Origin: Calocera cornea HHB12733
Lineage: Eukaryota > Basidiomycota > Dacrymycetes > Dacrymycetales > Dacrymycetaceae
DNA length: 64,000 bases
NCBI GenBank assembly: GCA_001632435.1
Contig: KV423937.1
Span: 186,001 to 250,000 of the forward strand
Direction of reading: 5' to 3'
Part shown: positions 46,252-57,275 of the stretch, in pieces
Numbering within the stretch: the first letter of the stretch is position 1
Layout of the letters: each line of letters starts with the position of its first letter
The notes under the pieces: model-generated
Databases searched by the model: none
What the model was told of the DNA's origin: nothing
The model's input: the letters and a program-made list of their open reading frames with translations, nothing else
Translations under genes and position numbers: made by a program

Positions 46252-48869
46252 ATGTCCATCAGCCCCTCCTCCTCCCTGCTCAACACCGCCCGCCACTCCT
46301 TCATCGACAACCACGGCCGCACACTCATCCTCCGAGGCGTAAACCTCGCAGGCTCCAGCAAGTTCCCCGCGAGCCAGCCGAGCTACCAGCTCAACGCCTT
46401 CTGGGAGGACGCAGAGGCCGGCGGGCCGAGTTTCCTCCACCGCCCGTTCAGCCTCGATGACGGGAGCGCCGATACGCACCTGGCGAGGCTGAGGGGGTGG
46501 GGGTTCAGGCTTATCCGCTATGTCGTCGTCTGGGAGGCGCTCGAGCATGCTGGGCCGTGAGTCTCCCCGACTTGCTGCTTCTTTGGAAGGCGTGCTCAAG
46601 CATGCACTGCAGAGGGAAATACGATGACGAGTTCATCGGCTACACCGTACGCGTGCTGCTCAAGCTCCGTGAGTACGGATTCCGCGTGTACATGGACCCG
46701 CACCAGGACTCCTGGTCTCGCTTCTCCGGCGGCTCCGGCGCACCGTTCTGGACGTTCCACCTCGCCGGCTTGAACCCCCGCGCATTTAGCGTCACGAACG
46801 CCGCGGTGCTGCACTGCGAGTTCCCCCACCCGGATCGGCCAGAACCGGAGAAGTATCCGGCCATGGTCTGGCAGACGAACGGAAACCGCCTGGCAGCGGC
46901 GACCATGTTCACCCTGTTCTTTGCCGGGGAGGAGTACGCGCCTGGGGCCAGGGTGGAGGGAATGAACGTCCAGGAGTACCTGCAGGAGCACTGGATCGAA
47001 GCGTTTGGCAGGCTCGCGGACGCCATTGCTGAGGTGCCGGAGCTGTTGGACGACTGTGTGCTTGGGTGGGACTCGATGAACGAGTGCGTCTTCCCTCGCT
47101 GGCTACGGTGCTTGTGCAGCGCTGACGGCGTCATAGGCCAGGAGCAGGCTTCATCGGCCTCGCCGACCTGGCGGCCATCCCCCCGACCCAGTCATTCAAG
47201 AAGTACGCGACGCCCACCCCGCTCGAGGCGATGCAGCTCGGGATGGGCGCGAACGTCACCGTCGCGAACTACGACTTTGGCGGGACGGGGTGCCACCAGC
47301 ACGGGACCGTCGATGTTGCCCCCAACGGGCTGCGCGCGTGGCTCGACCCCTCTGCCGAGCCGGAGGGGAGGTCGAAGTGGGGCTGGCAGCGCGACCCGCA
47401 GTGGAAGCTCGGCGAGTGCCTCTGGGCACAGCACGGAGTGTGGGATCCTTCCACTGGCCAGCTGTTACGACCGGATCACTTCGCAACGCATCCCCAGACG
47501 GGCACGGACGTCAACTTCGACGCGGACTTCTGGCTGCCCTACTGGCGCAAGTTCTCCCACCGCCTGCGGCGCGCCCACCCGCGCATGATCTCCTTCGTCG
47601 CCCCGCCGGTGTTCCACGCGCCCCCGCAGATGTCGGAGGACGACTCGCGCGGCCGGGCCTGCCTCACCCCACACTACTACGACGGGCTCACGCTGCTGAG
47701 CAAGAACTGGCATATCTGGAACGCGCACACTGTCGGGCTGGAGAGGGGGAAAGTGGGCGTGGTCGCCGCGGCGAAGCTGGGCACGGGGGGCATAAGGAGG
47801 GGGCTGCTGGAGCAGCTGACGGAGCTCAAGGACGACGCGCTGGGCGGGCTGAGCAGCCAGGACTCGGGTGGACCGGAGTACCCCGCTGTTATTGGGGAGA
47901 TTGGGATCCCGTGAGTCGTCCCAGGCGCATATATGCATATATGCGGTGGGTGTTGACGAATGTGGTAATAGGTTCGACATGAACGACGGCGCCTCCTACC
48001 GCGGCAAGCTGAAGGGCGACTACACCAAGCAGGAGCAGGCGCTGGACGCCTCGCTCAACGCGTGCGACGGGGTGAACGGCCTGGGGTACACGCTGTGGGC
48101 GTACAACCCGGACAACTCGCACCTCTGGGGCGACGGATTCAACGGCGAGGACCTCTCGCTTTGGAGCATCGACGACTGCAGGGCGATGGACTTCGGTTCC
48201 TCCCAGGTGGATGCGGATGGGGTCCTGGAGGACGAGACGAAGCCGCTGAGCTCTCCCGGCTACCGCCCCCGAAGCCTGTTCGAGCTGCTCACGAACGGCG
48301 GGCGGGCCGTGCGCGCCTTCTGCCGGCCGTACGCGCTCGCCACGGTGGGAATGTACAAGAAGATGCAGTTCGCGCTCGAGAAGCCCGAGTTCGAGTATCA
48401 CGTCGCGCTGGACGGGGCGTGCCTGCGGCCGGGGGCCGAACACCTCGCGACGGAGATCTTCCTGCCTTACGTGCATTTCGCGCTGGAGGAGGACGAGCTG
48501 GCGTGGGATGGCGCGTGCCCGCCCGAGCACGTGCAGAGCGTCAAGGACGAGGAGGCGCTCTCGGGCGGGGGGCGCAAGTTCCGCCTGCTCGGCGCGAAGG
48601 ACCCCGAGGAGCCGCTCGGGCTCGGTAATTGGAAGTCTGGCTGGGCGCGGCTCGACCTGCAGGTCGAGGTCAGCTGCGGGGAGGTCCAGGTCGAGGGTCA
48701 GGTCTTGTCCTGGCGGTATGCGGGTGCTGGGGGAGCGGGAGCGGGAGCGGAGGGACGGACGGAGTGGGACGTGGTGTGGATCCGGGTTAGGAAGGGCGGC
48801 TGGCGGGAGGAGGAGAAGAGGAAAGGAGGAATTCTGCATCGGGTTAAGGAGAAGCTGTTGCCCAGCTAG
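46252..48869 (+). CDS. Ergosteryl-beta-glucosidase-like glycoside hydrolase (GH5)
   Basis: Hydrolyses ergosteryl-beta-glucoside and possibly glucosylceramide; related to cryptococcal EGCrP2/Sgl1 and yeast Egh1. Join 46252-46556, 46613-47083, 47137-47910, 47972-48869, giving 815 residues. The start MSISPSSSLLNTARHSFIDN leads into the family's RGVNLAGSSKFP. Other landmarks: DPHQDSWSRFSGGSGAPFW, the acid/base Glu259 in GWDSMNE (codon split by intron 2), VANYDFGGTGCHQHGTVDV, and the nucleophile Glu513 in GEIGIPFDMND. A beta-sandwich domain (about residues 640-790) follows the barrel as in EGCases. There is no secretion signal, consistent with the cytosolic or vacuolar-membrane family members. The C-terminus has a basic Lys/Arg tail. 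Length is typical. Confidence 0.92.
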
Positions 48870-49296
48870 AGCGCGTTCGGAGGGGAGCACTGATACATAC
48901 AGTAGAGTCAGATTAGTACGGCGATAGGGACTACAGCACCCCGCGCACCCGCGCTTGCCACACAAGAGTATTATTATCCACAACTCAAGCTAGCGAACTT
49001 ATAAGAACACACACATTGTATAGTATACACGGGATGGACGACGTACACGGTGCACTTCTTCCGGTGCAGGTCACCTTACCATGAGAGGAAAGTTCTCAGC
49101 GAGCTCGAGGTTGTTCACTGCTGACTCACGGCGCCTTACGAAGAGGTCTGGCTTACATAACCCCAAGCGCGCTCCGGCTTCCCGTTTAGGCTAGGCGCTC
49201 TCAGGGCTCGCCGCGGGCGGTATATGAATGAGATGAGCAGCACAACGCCCTCGCAGAGCCTTCCAGCACTCTTGGACCGCCCCTGCCGACGCCGAG

Positions 49297-49306
49297 GGAT
49301 ATAAGC
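49297..49306 (+). promoter_or_regulatory. TATA-like element of the pirin gene
   Basis: GGGATATAAGC lies about 30 bp upstream of the pirin start codon. The leader would be very short, or translation may begin at a downstream Met. The rest of 48870-49331 shows no gene. Confidence 0.35.
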
Positions 49307-49331
49307 GCGGGCCTGAACAGCGGGGGGGTGC

Positions 49332-50468
49332 ATGCGCTACTTGCTTCTAGCTGCTACTGCCGCTGTACTCGCCTTCGTCGTCTACAATCACATCACTCCT
49401 ACTTCACTCCTGAGCGTGCTTAGCACCTATCAAACCACCAACCCACGCAGCACCGAACTCACAACAGAGGACGAGATGGCTGCTGCTGCCACCGCTTCCG
49501 TTTCCCGGACCGTCGTCGAGAAGGTGTTCGCCATAGAGCAGGCCGAGGGTGTCGGCGCGCGCGTACGGCGCTCTATCGGCACGCCCGCTCTGCGCAACCT
49601 CTCCCCATTCCTCATGTAAGCCCATTCTCTACCTTCACGCTAGGATCAACACTGACTGAAATGTAGGCTCGACCACTTTGACCTCTCGACGCCTGGCACC
49701 GGGTTCGCCGACCACTCCCACCGCGGGCAAGCGACGATCACGTACATGCTGCAAGGGAGCAGCCAGCACGAGGACAGCGAGGGTCACAGCGGGACGATCG
49801 AGACCGGCGGCGTGCAGTGGATGACCGCCGGGCGGGGTGTGACGCACGCAGAGATGCCGGTCCACGGACCCGGCGTGCCGGCCCCCAAGGGCCTGCAGCT
49901 CTGGGTCGACCTTCCCAAGCAGCACAAGATGACCAAGCCGACGTACCAGGAGCTGGGCAAGGCCGGGATCCCCAGTGCGTTCCCCGACGGGCCCGACGGG
50001 CCTACCGAGATCCGCGTCATTTCCGGCCAGTCGCATGGCGTCGAGTCCCCCGTCAAGCCTCTCGGCGGGTGCTGGTACTTCGACATCCAGCTCAAGAAGG
50101 CGGGCGCGAGCGTCTTCCAGGATATCCCGGCCGGGTGGACCGCCTTCCTGTACATCCTCTCCGGCAAGGTCAAGGTCGGCAGTACGGCTGAGACGTACGA
50201 CCCGTACCACACGCTCGTGCTCTCGCACAAGGACAACGAGAACGGCGTCGCGCTCGTCGCGGAGGAGGACGACACGCGCATGGTCCTCTGTGCCGGCGAA
50301 CCGCTCAACCAGACCGTCGTCCAGTACGGCCCGTTCGTGATGACCACGAAGGAGGAGATCATGCAGACCCTCCAGGACTACTCGCTTGGTATGAACGGGT
50401 TCGAGAAGGCGCATGTGTGGAAGAGCAAAATTGCTGAGAAGCTCAGGAGGTCGATGGGCTCAGAGTAA
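49332..50468 (+). CDS. Pirin family protein with N-terminal membrane segment
   Basis: Bicupin iron protein; animal pirin is a nuclear redox-sensitive cofactor, and others show quercetinase activity. Join 49332-49615, 49667-50468, giving 361 residues. The cupin metal site is visible: H-x-H in ADHSHRGQATITY, then His and Glu in MTAGRGVTHAEMP. The N-terminal extension is notable: residues about 2-20 (RYLLLAATAAVLAFVVYNH) form a hydrophobic helix, so this copy may be membrane-anchored or secreted, unlike typical soluble pirins. A downstream Met in the same exon (before AAAATASVSRTVVEK) would give a soluble form of normal length, so the choice of start decides localisation. Confidence 0.88.
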
Positions 50469-50867
50469 ACACGTTTCGGATTCCGCTCTGCCCTTGTATT
50501 CTTTCTCTTATAGCTAGTATTCATGTTGTACATCGTCATTGGGTTGCAACTGTGACGCTCTCACTATATGCGTGACAGATGCTGTGGTTATCGTCAGCAA
50601 GATGAGCTGTTCGTCGGCACAGTGGCGTGGCCATCTTGCCACAATTTGCATCACAGGATCGTCCCAAAAAGGAAATACTCATTACCACAATTCTCGGATC
50701 TTGCTTCTCACAGCCAAGTCTGCTGTCAGTATTGTACTGTAGTGTGTGGACTATTGGAATTTCGGACCCTCAGTTCACCAGGTGTGTCATACAAGTGCGT
50801 ATACATAGTCCAAAGAATGAAAACAAGGATCTGTAGTCTCAACCAAAAGAGACAATCGTAAGGCAAA
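50469..50867. other. Non-coding gap
   Basis: Pirin 3' flank and the downstream side of the second 5S gene. Nothing recognised. Confidence 0.5.
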
Positions 50868-50985
50868 AACCACAGCACCCAGGATTCCCGCGTGGTCCCC
50901 CACCGTGGTACTAACCGGGCGGCACACTGGTTAACTGCGCAGATCGGACGGGATGCGGTGCTTTCAGTGTCCTATGGCCGTGGAT
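50868..50985 (-). rRNA. 5S ribosomal RNA, copy 2 (inverted)
   Basis: Reverse complement of the copy at 39957-40074, with no mismatch seen over 118 nt. Flanking sequences are unrelated, so only the gene itself is duplicated. On its own strand it is followed by a T5 run (pol III terminator). It lies between the pirin gene and a decayed methyltransferase. The perfect identity of two copies 11 kb apart is consistent with concerted evolution or recent transposition of 5S. Confidence 0.95.
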
Positions 50986-51504
50986 GAGCGCAAGGGGTTT
51001 GTTGCAGACTTAGCCCCGGTTCTCTGTTCCACCTTGCTTGGAGGAGTCACGGCCTAGACTGCGTGGACACTGTCGCACCGTCGGAGTTATTTTCCAATTG
51101 CCTCGATGAATGTCCCATGATAGCCGTGCTAACAGGGGTGTATGGAGCGCAACTTGAAACCGAGATGGGAATACAACAAGCGAGTGTGGTAGTCGCGGCC
51201 GTTCTGCCCAACTGTCTAGCCGCGGCTCAGCATCTAATCTGACGATAAACGCGCCCCAAGGTCTGCATCAGCTGCGACTACGCGCTGCCTTGCATTTCCA
51301 GCCGAATGTCTGTTCTAGGCATTCCCTGACTCACGAACAAGTACCAGCTTGAGCGATACGGGGTAATAAATACCCGAGCTCTCCTGTCGACCTCTACGGC
51401 CCTCCTCGGCGCAGTCCGACCACTGAGCATCGCAGCAGCGGCCTCTGTCTGCTATCGTTTCCAGCACCCCTCACGTTCGCCCGCCGCAGACGGAGCACCC
51501 TCCA
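50986..51504. other. Non-coding gap
   Basis: No gene or repeat recognised; includes the former promoter region of the methyltransferase pseudogene. Confidence 0.45.
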
Positions 51505-52331
51505 ATGTCCGCCCCCGCCCCTCACGTCCTCGCAGGCAGAGTGGTCCGAGTCCAACCAGTACCACAACTTCTCCCTGCTCCCGCTGGACGAGGCGCTTGA
51601 GTTTGCGCTCACAAACACAGAGAGGAATGAAATCCCATCAATGTCTCAGCGTCGCAGGGCACGTTCTTGAACTTGCTCGTCAAGACGACGGGGCGAAGCG
51701 CATCCTCGAGGTGGGGACGCTGGGAGCATACGTGGTCTCCGCTGGCTGTGCGCAATGCGGCTTAACGCACAAGGTACTCGTCCATCTGAATGACGAAGGC
51801 GCTCCCGGAGGGCGGCGAGCTGATCAGCCTAGAGGTGAACCCGAAGCATGCCAAGGCGCGCCTCCGCCCTCCTCGTCCTTCATTACCCGGCTAACCCAGC
51901 GCAGGTGTCCACCGAGAACCTCGCGCACGCCGGCCTCTCCTCCAATCCAAGATCATCCTCGGCTCCGCCCTGGACACCATGCCCACGCTCTCGCCGACGC
52001 CGCCGTTTGACCTCGCCTTCATCGACGCCGACAAGGACAACAACGGGCCCTACTTCCAGATGGCGCGTAAGCTCGTTCGCACGGGCGGCGTGATGATCGT
52101 CGATAATGTGATAAGAACGGGAGGGTTGCGGATGGGATAGAGAACAAGACGGATGTGGTGGGCGTGAGGCAGTTGCTGGAGCTGGTGAAGGAGGATAAGG
52201 CAGTCGAGGCGACGACCATGGCTACTGGTGCGCGTGGTAAAGTGCGTCTTGAGGCTATGCTCACCGTGCACGCAGTCGGCGACAAGGGCTACGACTGTTT
52301 CATGTACGGCTTTGTCAAGGAGGGTATCTGA
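51505..52331 (+). pseudogene. Decayed O-methyltransferase (caffeoyl-CoA OMT-like family 3)
   Basis: The SAM-dependent methyltransferase is recognisable in order but scattered over all three frames. Fragments: EWSESNQYHNFSLLPLD, QGTFLNLLVKTTG, AKRILEVGTLG (SAM motif I), ALPEGGELISLEVNPKHAK, FDLAFIDADKDNN, GGVMIVDNVIR and KVRLEAMLTVHAVGDKGYD to a natural stop at 52331. Lesions seen: a shift before QGTFLNLL, a one-base loss in a G run between KTTG and AKRIL, a TGA in place of the Trp normally present in the YSTIWLA motif, a shift before the IILGSALD block, another after DNVIR, and at least one intron donor that reads GC. So many defects make a pseudogene more likely than sequencing error, as all neighbours are clean. 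Confidence 0.8.
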
Positions 52332-52631
52332 TGATGCAGGAGGGAACATGTACGACTGAATGAGCCATGCTTATGCGGCACCTAGGCCCTTCGATGAAGC
52401 AGATATGGGAAGTCGACGGTGGGCCACGGCAGGGACGGGACACCGTGCTTGGTAGTTGGAATGTCATGTTATTAGGACTTCCATTGGTTACCGATTTTAC
52501 GCAAGAGAACGAAAAAGGAAGACTGCCAAGTCCGTACATCTGGCTACCAGCACAAGCTGAGTCTACGAAGAAAAGGTCCAACAACAAAGAGGGTATATCA
52601 ACAACTTTAGGCATTAGGCGCGGCTAGACTT

Positions 52632-54197
52632 CTAGGCGAGCATGGCTCCGACGGCGATCGCGACAGCGAGGAAGCCGCCGGAGACGACGACATGGCGGGA
52701 GCCGCTCGTCGTCGACATCGAGCCGTATGCACCGCTCGAGCCGCTAGACGGGCTGGGGGCAGCGGAGGAGCTGCTGCTGCTACCGTCGGAAGAGGTGCCG
52801 TTCGCAGCGTTCGCGGTGGCCATCAGGACGGGCAAGTCGTCGGGGAAGACAAGGTCACCAGTGGGAGAGAATGCGCCCATGCCGGCCTCGAGACTGCCGG
52901 GGTTGGCCGCATAGAACATGCGCGTGTAGAACGCGTTCTCGATGAAGCTCTGCAAGTAGCCCTCGGGGACGACGGAGGTGTCCATCTGCGCACCCCAGGA
53001 GTAGGCGCTCGTGCCCATCGTCATGTTGTTCACCATCGCAGCCATAGTCGCTATTGTCGGGTTCACGGCAGCCTGTGCCAGGATCTCGGACTCAAGGGAG
53101 GTATCGATGGAGATGGTGGTAGGCGCGTTGACGATACCGAACATGCCCTTCTCGCAGTGACCGGGAACGCCGCAGTAGTAGAAGATAGGGCTGGTGTCGT
53201 TGATGACCTGGTTGAAGACGAAGCTGGCATTCTGCTGGCCGGAAGCGAAGGGGTTGTCGAGCGTCTTGTTGCACGGGGTGGCCTCGGACGACTTGGTCAC
53301 AGTGTGGGGGCCAGCGTGCCACTGCCAGGATATGGTGTCACCGACTGAGGCGTTGATCGCGTAAGGGATGTAGCGGAGGACACCTTTGGTCGGCGCAACA
53401 ACGACGGTGTGCGTCACCGGGGGGTTACCAGAGCTGCCGCTGCCAGAGTCCCAGCTGCCGGAGCTGCCGGAGCCACCGCTGTAGGAAGGAGGCTGGGTGG
53501 TCGAGGGAGGAGGCAGCTGGTTCCACTGGGCCTGGCACTGAGAGACGCAACTATTGTAGTCGGAGCCCCAGTTCGAGGAGCCAGAGCCGTAGGAGCTGCC
53601 GGAACCATACGAACCCGAACCGCTCCATGAGCTCTCGGTGGCAACAGCCTGGACGGTGGTGGTGGCGACCCAGGTCGTCTGGGAGGTCGTCTGCCAGGAG
53701 TTGTCGGCAGTCGAGGTGGTGTCCCACGAGTTGTCGACGGAAGAGGTCGACTGCCAAGAGTTGTCAGCAGAAGCAGTCTGCCAGGAGTTGTCTGCAGTGG
53801 ATGTCGACGTCCAAGTGTCGACGGACGAACTCCAGGTATCAGTGGACACAGAGTTCCAGCTGTCGGACCCTTGGTCGTAGTTGTTGTTCGACCCTTGGTT
53901 CCAGCTGTTGTCGCCGCTGGAACCGTAGTTGTTGGAGCCGTAGTTATAGCTGTTGTCTGACCCGGAGTTGTAGCTGTTGCCGGAGGAGCCAGAGTTGTAG
54001 CTGTTGTCGGAGCCAGAGTTGTAGCTGTCAGATCCGGAGGACCCATAGTTGTTGGAGCCGTAGTTGTTAGAGCCGTAGTTGGAGGCGGGAGCGCTGTAAG
54101 AACCGCGCTTGAAGCGCCTGTTGTTGGAGGGAGCGGCCGAGGTGACGGCGGAGAGGACCGCAATGGCAGTAAGGAGAGGAGTGGTGAGGATGACCAT
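52632..54197 (-). CDS. Secreted/GPI-anchored cupredoxin with Ser/Asn/Tyr/Trp repeats
   Basis: Single exon, 521 residues. Signal peptide about residues 1-22 (ILTTPLLTAIAVLSAVTSAA) with a dibasic site soon after (RRFKR). Residues about 35-195 are tandem low-complexity repeats: first SNNYGSN and SGSDNSYN units, then TxDNSWQT/S units about 9-11 residues long. A type-1 copper domain follows (about 265-365): upstream His in AGPHTVTKS, then Cys-His-Met in YYCGVPGHCEKGM. The C-terminus is Ser-rich, then hydrophobic (FLAVAIAVGAMLA), as for a GPI signal. Fungal proteins of this class sit on the cell surface; function is poorly known. The repeats may act as an extended cell-wall spacer. Confidence 0.9.
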   Translation of the reverse strand: MVILTTPLLTAIAVLSAVTSAAPSNNRRFKRGSYSAPASNYGSNNYGSNNYGSSGSDSYNSGSDNSYNSGSSGNSYNSGSDNSYNYGSNNYGSSGDNSWNQGSNNNYDQGSDSWNSVSTDTWSSSVDTWTSTSTADNSWQTASADNSWQSTSSVDNSWDTTSTADNSWQTTSQTTWVATTTVQAVATESSWSGSGSYGSGSSYGSGSSNWGSDYNSCVSQCQAQWNQLPPPSTTQPPSYSGGSGSSGSWDSGSGSSGNPPVTHTVVVAPTKGVLRYIPYAINASVGDTISWQWHAGPHTVTKSSEATPCNKTLDNPFASGQQNASFVFNQVINDTSPIFYYCGVPGHCEKGMFGIVNAPTTISIDTSLESEILAQAAVNPTIATMAAMVNNMTMGTSAYSWGAQMDTSVVPEGYLQSFIENAFYTRMFYAANPGSLEAGMGAFSPTGDLVFPDDLPVLMATANAANGTSSDGSSSSSSAAPSPSSGSSGAYGSMSTTSGSRHVVVSGGFLAVAIAVGAMLA

Positions 54198-55276
54198 CTT
54201 TGCTCAAGGGTACTTCGATCGAGGTGGGAAAGGGGTGACGTGGGCGGTTGATCTGTCAAGGGACCTTCCAGAGGTAGTGGGGACTCTCTCAAAGAGTTAG
54301 ATGTGCTGTGGATGAATGTCAGTCGGGCGCTTCACTTGCAGTAAAGGAGGACTCACGTGACGAGACTAGCTCGATGGGGGGGAGTCGAACGAAGGAGGGG
54401 CGAGGAGCAGAGAAGGGCCAAGCCTGACGATACCAAGCCCACCGTCGAGCGCCTTTTAACCAGCCAGTCGAAGCGCGGTATCCAGGGTCGAAGCTGATGA
54501 TGGTACGATGCTCATTTTCGGTATCCTTCGCCCACAGCAACTGTCCCGCGCCGCTCAGCATGGCGCCTCATACCAACTCTGGGGAACGTTGACAAGGGTC
54601 CACGAGCGCACACACGACGGCGACGGCGCTTCTTGTGCAAAAAGACAAAGATAAGTCGTTCGTTACGTTATCCCACGGTAACGACCATCGAGAAGTTCCG
54701 GGCAGAAGCCTGAATAGAACCTGCAGCCGGAAGACAGATTGCGTCACATTGGGGGGGGCAAGACAATGACCGTCGTTACAAGGAATGAGTCGCATTTGCG
54801 TCTCTACCAGATATCAGCCAAGGATTGAATCAGCATCTAGCCCAGTGTGCCCAGTGCTGTTCGACAAGCGCGAGCGCCGCCCTGAACGGTGGTTCTGGGA
54901 GAGGGTCGAGAAGTCAAGAAGACGCGGAAGCAATCTCCGCATTTCATTTGGTTGTCACGTTCCTAGGCGACGCGGCTCTTGTCGTTCCTCTTCGTTCGCA
55001 TTCCAGCGCTATTTCCTCATTGCCATGCGAACGTAGATCTTCATCAATTAACTTCCCTCGTACAACAAGGAATCTTAGCTAATCAATCATCGGGGGAAAC
55101 GCCTCATCATCGGTCCATGCAGTCTTCCTTGCAACCCGTCTACAGATGCCAGTCAAGCAAAAAGGCTCCGGTAGCCGGTGCAACAGCGAGAAAACGACCC
55201 GCGCTTCTTGCTCCGCTACAATACAGACAGACGACACTCTCAGAAGAGTAATCGAGTGGGTCGATCCGTCGGGAAC
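54198..55276. other. Non-coding gap
   Basis: About 1.1 kb between two minus-strand genes: promoter of the cupredoxin on the left part, 3' flank of the next gene on the right. Short open frames are random. Nothing else is seen. Confidence 0.5.
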
Positions 55277-56709
55277 TCAGATCCGTCCGGTCTTCGGGCC
55301 CGCCGGTAATCGGTGCTGGGACTTGGGCCTCGACGCCAGCCCCGCTGACAACAGTGGCCTCATCGTTACGTTGTTCGATGGGTCCACCACCGCCAGGTTC
55401 CCCATGCGCCTTGCGTCGCGTAGCTCGCGGAGCCTGTTCTGCGCGCGCGTCGCCGGCGCCGGCGAGCGCACCTTGACATAGTCCGTAGCGGGGGACTGGG
55501 CGTATGCCTCGTAGATGTCGCGAAGGCTCTGGTTCGACGCGACGCTTGTCGCCGTGCCTGGCACCAGTGTCCCTGGTGTAGCCGTGCCTGTCCGTGGCGT
55601 CTGAAGCGGGCTCAAGTACTGGGTACCAGCGCTGTACATCGGGGGAGGTGTGGTGACATTGTACTCTGTACCGTCGAACAGCCACCCCGGGAGGTCGTTC
55701 CTGTGCCGTGCCCGGTCGATGTAGTATGTCTTCATGACGGCGGTGAGGTGTGTCTCTCCACCTGGCGTAGTAGCTACAGGGGAGCAGTCAGCCACCACCA
55801 CGATAATGATTCAGGCTGCGACGTACGTTCGTCGTACTCATCTTCTCCCTCTCCATAGAAGTTCCATTCCTTAGCCGTTGCTGCAGCGCTCGCTACGAGC
55901 CGCTCCCAGAGCGTTGGCCCGTAGGTCGGCTGGCGTGTCAGAGTCGCTGTCACTGGGCAAGTCAGATCCTGTAGACGAAACGGATATTGGTGGGACGCAC
56001 CAGGTAATGGTGGAACAGGCGGAATGATCTCCTCCTCCTCCTCCGTTACGATATTCGTCTGACTCTTCGTCCTGCTCCTCAGTGACAATCCCGACGGCCT
56101 GTTCTTTAGGCTCTTCCCGCTCTTGCTCGTTTGGACGGAGATGATCGACCTGCTATCATCTGACGTCTCGGAGCCGGCGATGGAGCCAGCGCGTCCTGGT
56201 CGGTCGAAGAGCGAGCTGGAGCTGGAGGTTGCCGAAGATGTCGACGAATTCGACCGCGTGTGGCTCAGAGTAGGGCGACCATGTGAGCGTGATCGTCTTG
56301 TGGCGGATAGTCGGCTGCTGCTCTCTCCCGTACGACCACGAGTGTATTCGGCGGGCAACGTGGGGATACCCAGGCCTTGCGCAGAGGGCATGTTGGGCGA
56401 GTCGAGCTGCGCGAGGATAGAGTGGTTGCTATTCCTGTGCTGAGGAAAATTCGGGCGAACAGCGCTACGAGAGATACGGGGCGAAAGAGGAGAGGAGGAG
56501 ACTGGTGAGGGTGAGGGTGGGAAGCGATAGGAGCTGGGGATACGCGTTGGAGATGCGGTGTGCAGGACCAGTTGAGGACGAGCAGAGGGCGACTGGGCGG
56601 TTAGGGAGGACGCCGTACGGGGAGGGCGCGATAGGTGCAGGCTAGACGTCGGTGAAGGTGGAGGCCCGTTGCTAGCGACATCGTTCCGATAGCGTTGTAG
56701 TCTATCCAT
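55277..56709 (-). CDS. Unrecognised Ser/Pro-rich protein
   Basis: Complement of join 55277-55773, 55827-56709, giving 459 residues; the intron is GT-AG and fuses ...YDEP to TTPGGETHL. The first ~230 residues are disordered, Ser/Pro/Arg-rich, with phospho-site-like clusters (SRSHGRPTLSHTRSNSSTSS). A compact conserved-looking region follows: PPVPPLPGASHQYPFRLQDL, YGPTLWERLVASAAATAKEW, and after the intron KTYYIDRARHRNDLPGWLFD. Helical C-terminus (SLRDIYEAYAQ; NRLRELRDARRM). The order resembles fungal scaffold or cytoskeleton-associated proteins, but I cannot name a family. It is divergent from the Irc3-like gene; the shared promoter carries a MITE. Confidence 0.65.
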
Positions 56710-57150
56710 GGGAGCAAAGGGTGGTTGTCAAGCGAGTCCCGCGGGTCGTCGCGTCGAGCGATCAAGAGTGGTTGTTAATGAGCGAGCACAAAGAGCGTCA
56801 GGAAGAGAATATCGCTGCAGACCAGCTGAGCGACAACGAAAGTTGGTCGTTGACCGATAAGGAGCGGTAGGGAGCTGACAGGAAGGACGAACAGAACGGC
56901 TGATGCACAGGCAGACGGGGGGCGGTGGACACAGCGCTAGGCAGTGACCGACTTGGCTACAGTACAAAACCCCCTTATAGCCGTTTCATTACAGCGGGTA
57001 TGACTGCATCGCCACCGGCCTCGCACCAGCCGGCTCCTCCGGCGTCTAACGAGTATAGGTCAGATGAGTAGGGTGTAGGGTGTAGGAACGCGCGCGTCGG
57101 AGGCAAACAGTCTACACAATGACCAAATATAGTAATTTCCCTGGAAGGCA

Positions 57151-57179
57151 CAAGGCTATGGGCTCCGCCCATAGCCTTG
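57151..57179. repeat. Perfect 13-bp palindrome arms inside the MITE
   Basis: CAAGGCTATGGGC and GCCCATAGCCTTG are exact reverse complements separated by TCC. It would form a stable hairpin on either strand. Confidence 0.9.
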
Positions 57180-57220
57180 CTAAGTGTGCATACAGGTATT
57201 TATTTTATATGATATTATCA

Positions 57221-57275
57221 TCCTAACCCTAACCCATCCCTAACCCTAACCTCAACCCATCCCCAACCCTAACCT
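57221..57275. repeat. Interstitial telomere-like CCCTAA repeats inside the MITE
   Basis: About seven CCCTAA/CCCCAA/CCCATC-type units, several exactly CCCTAAC, lie in the middle of the MITE. The canonical fungal telomere is TTAGGG on the other strand. Confidence 0.75.

Noticed and set aside
47889..48983. 364-codon open frame on - opposite the steryl-glucosidase.
   Set aside because: Antisense shadow of a clearly functional GH5 exon.
51505..52331. Functional O-methyltransferase with unusual introns.
   Set aside because: Introns cannot repair the in-frame stop at the conserved Trp position nor several one-base shifts inside conserved blocks.
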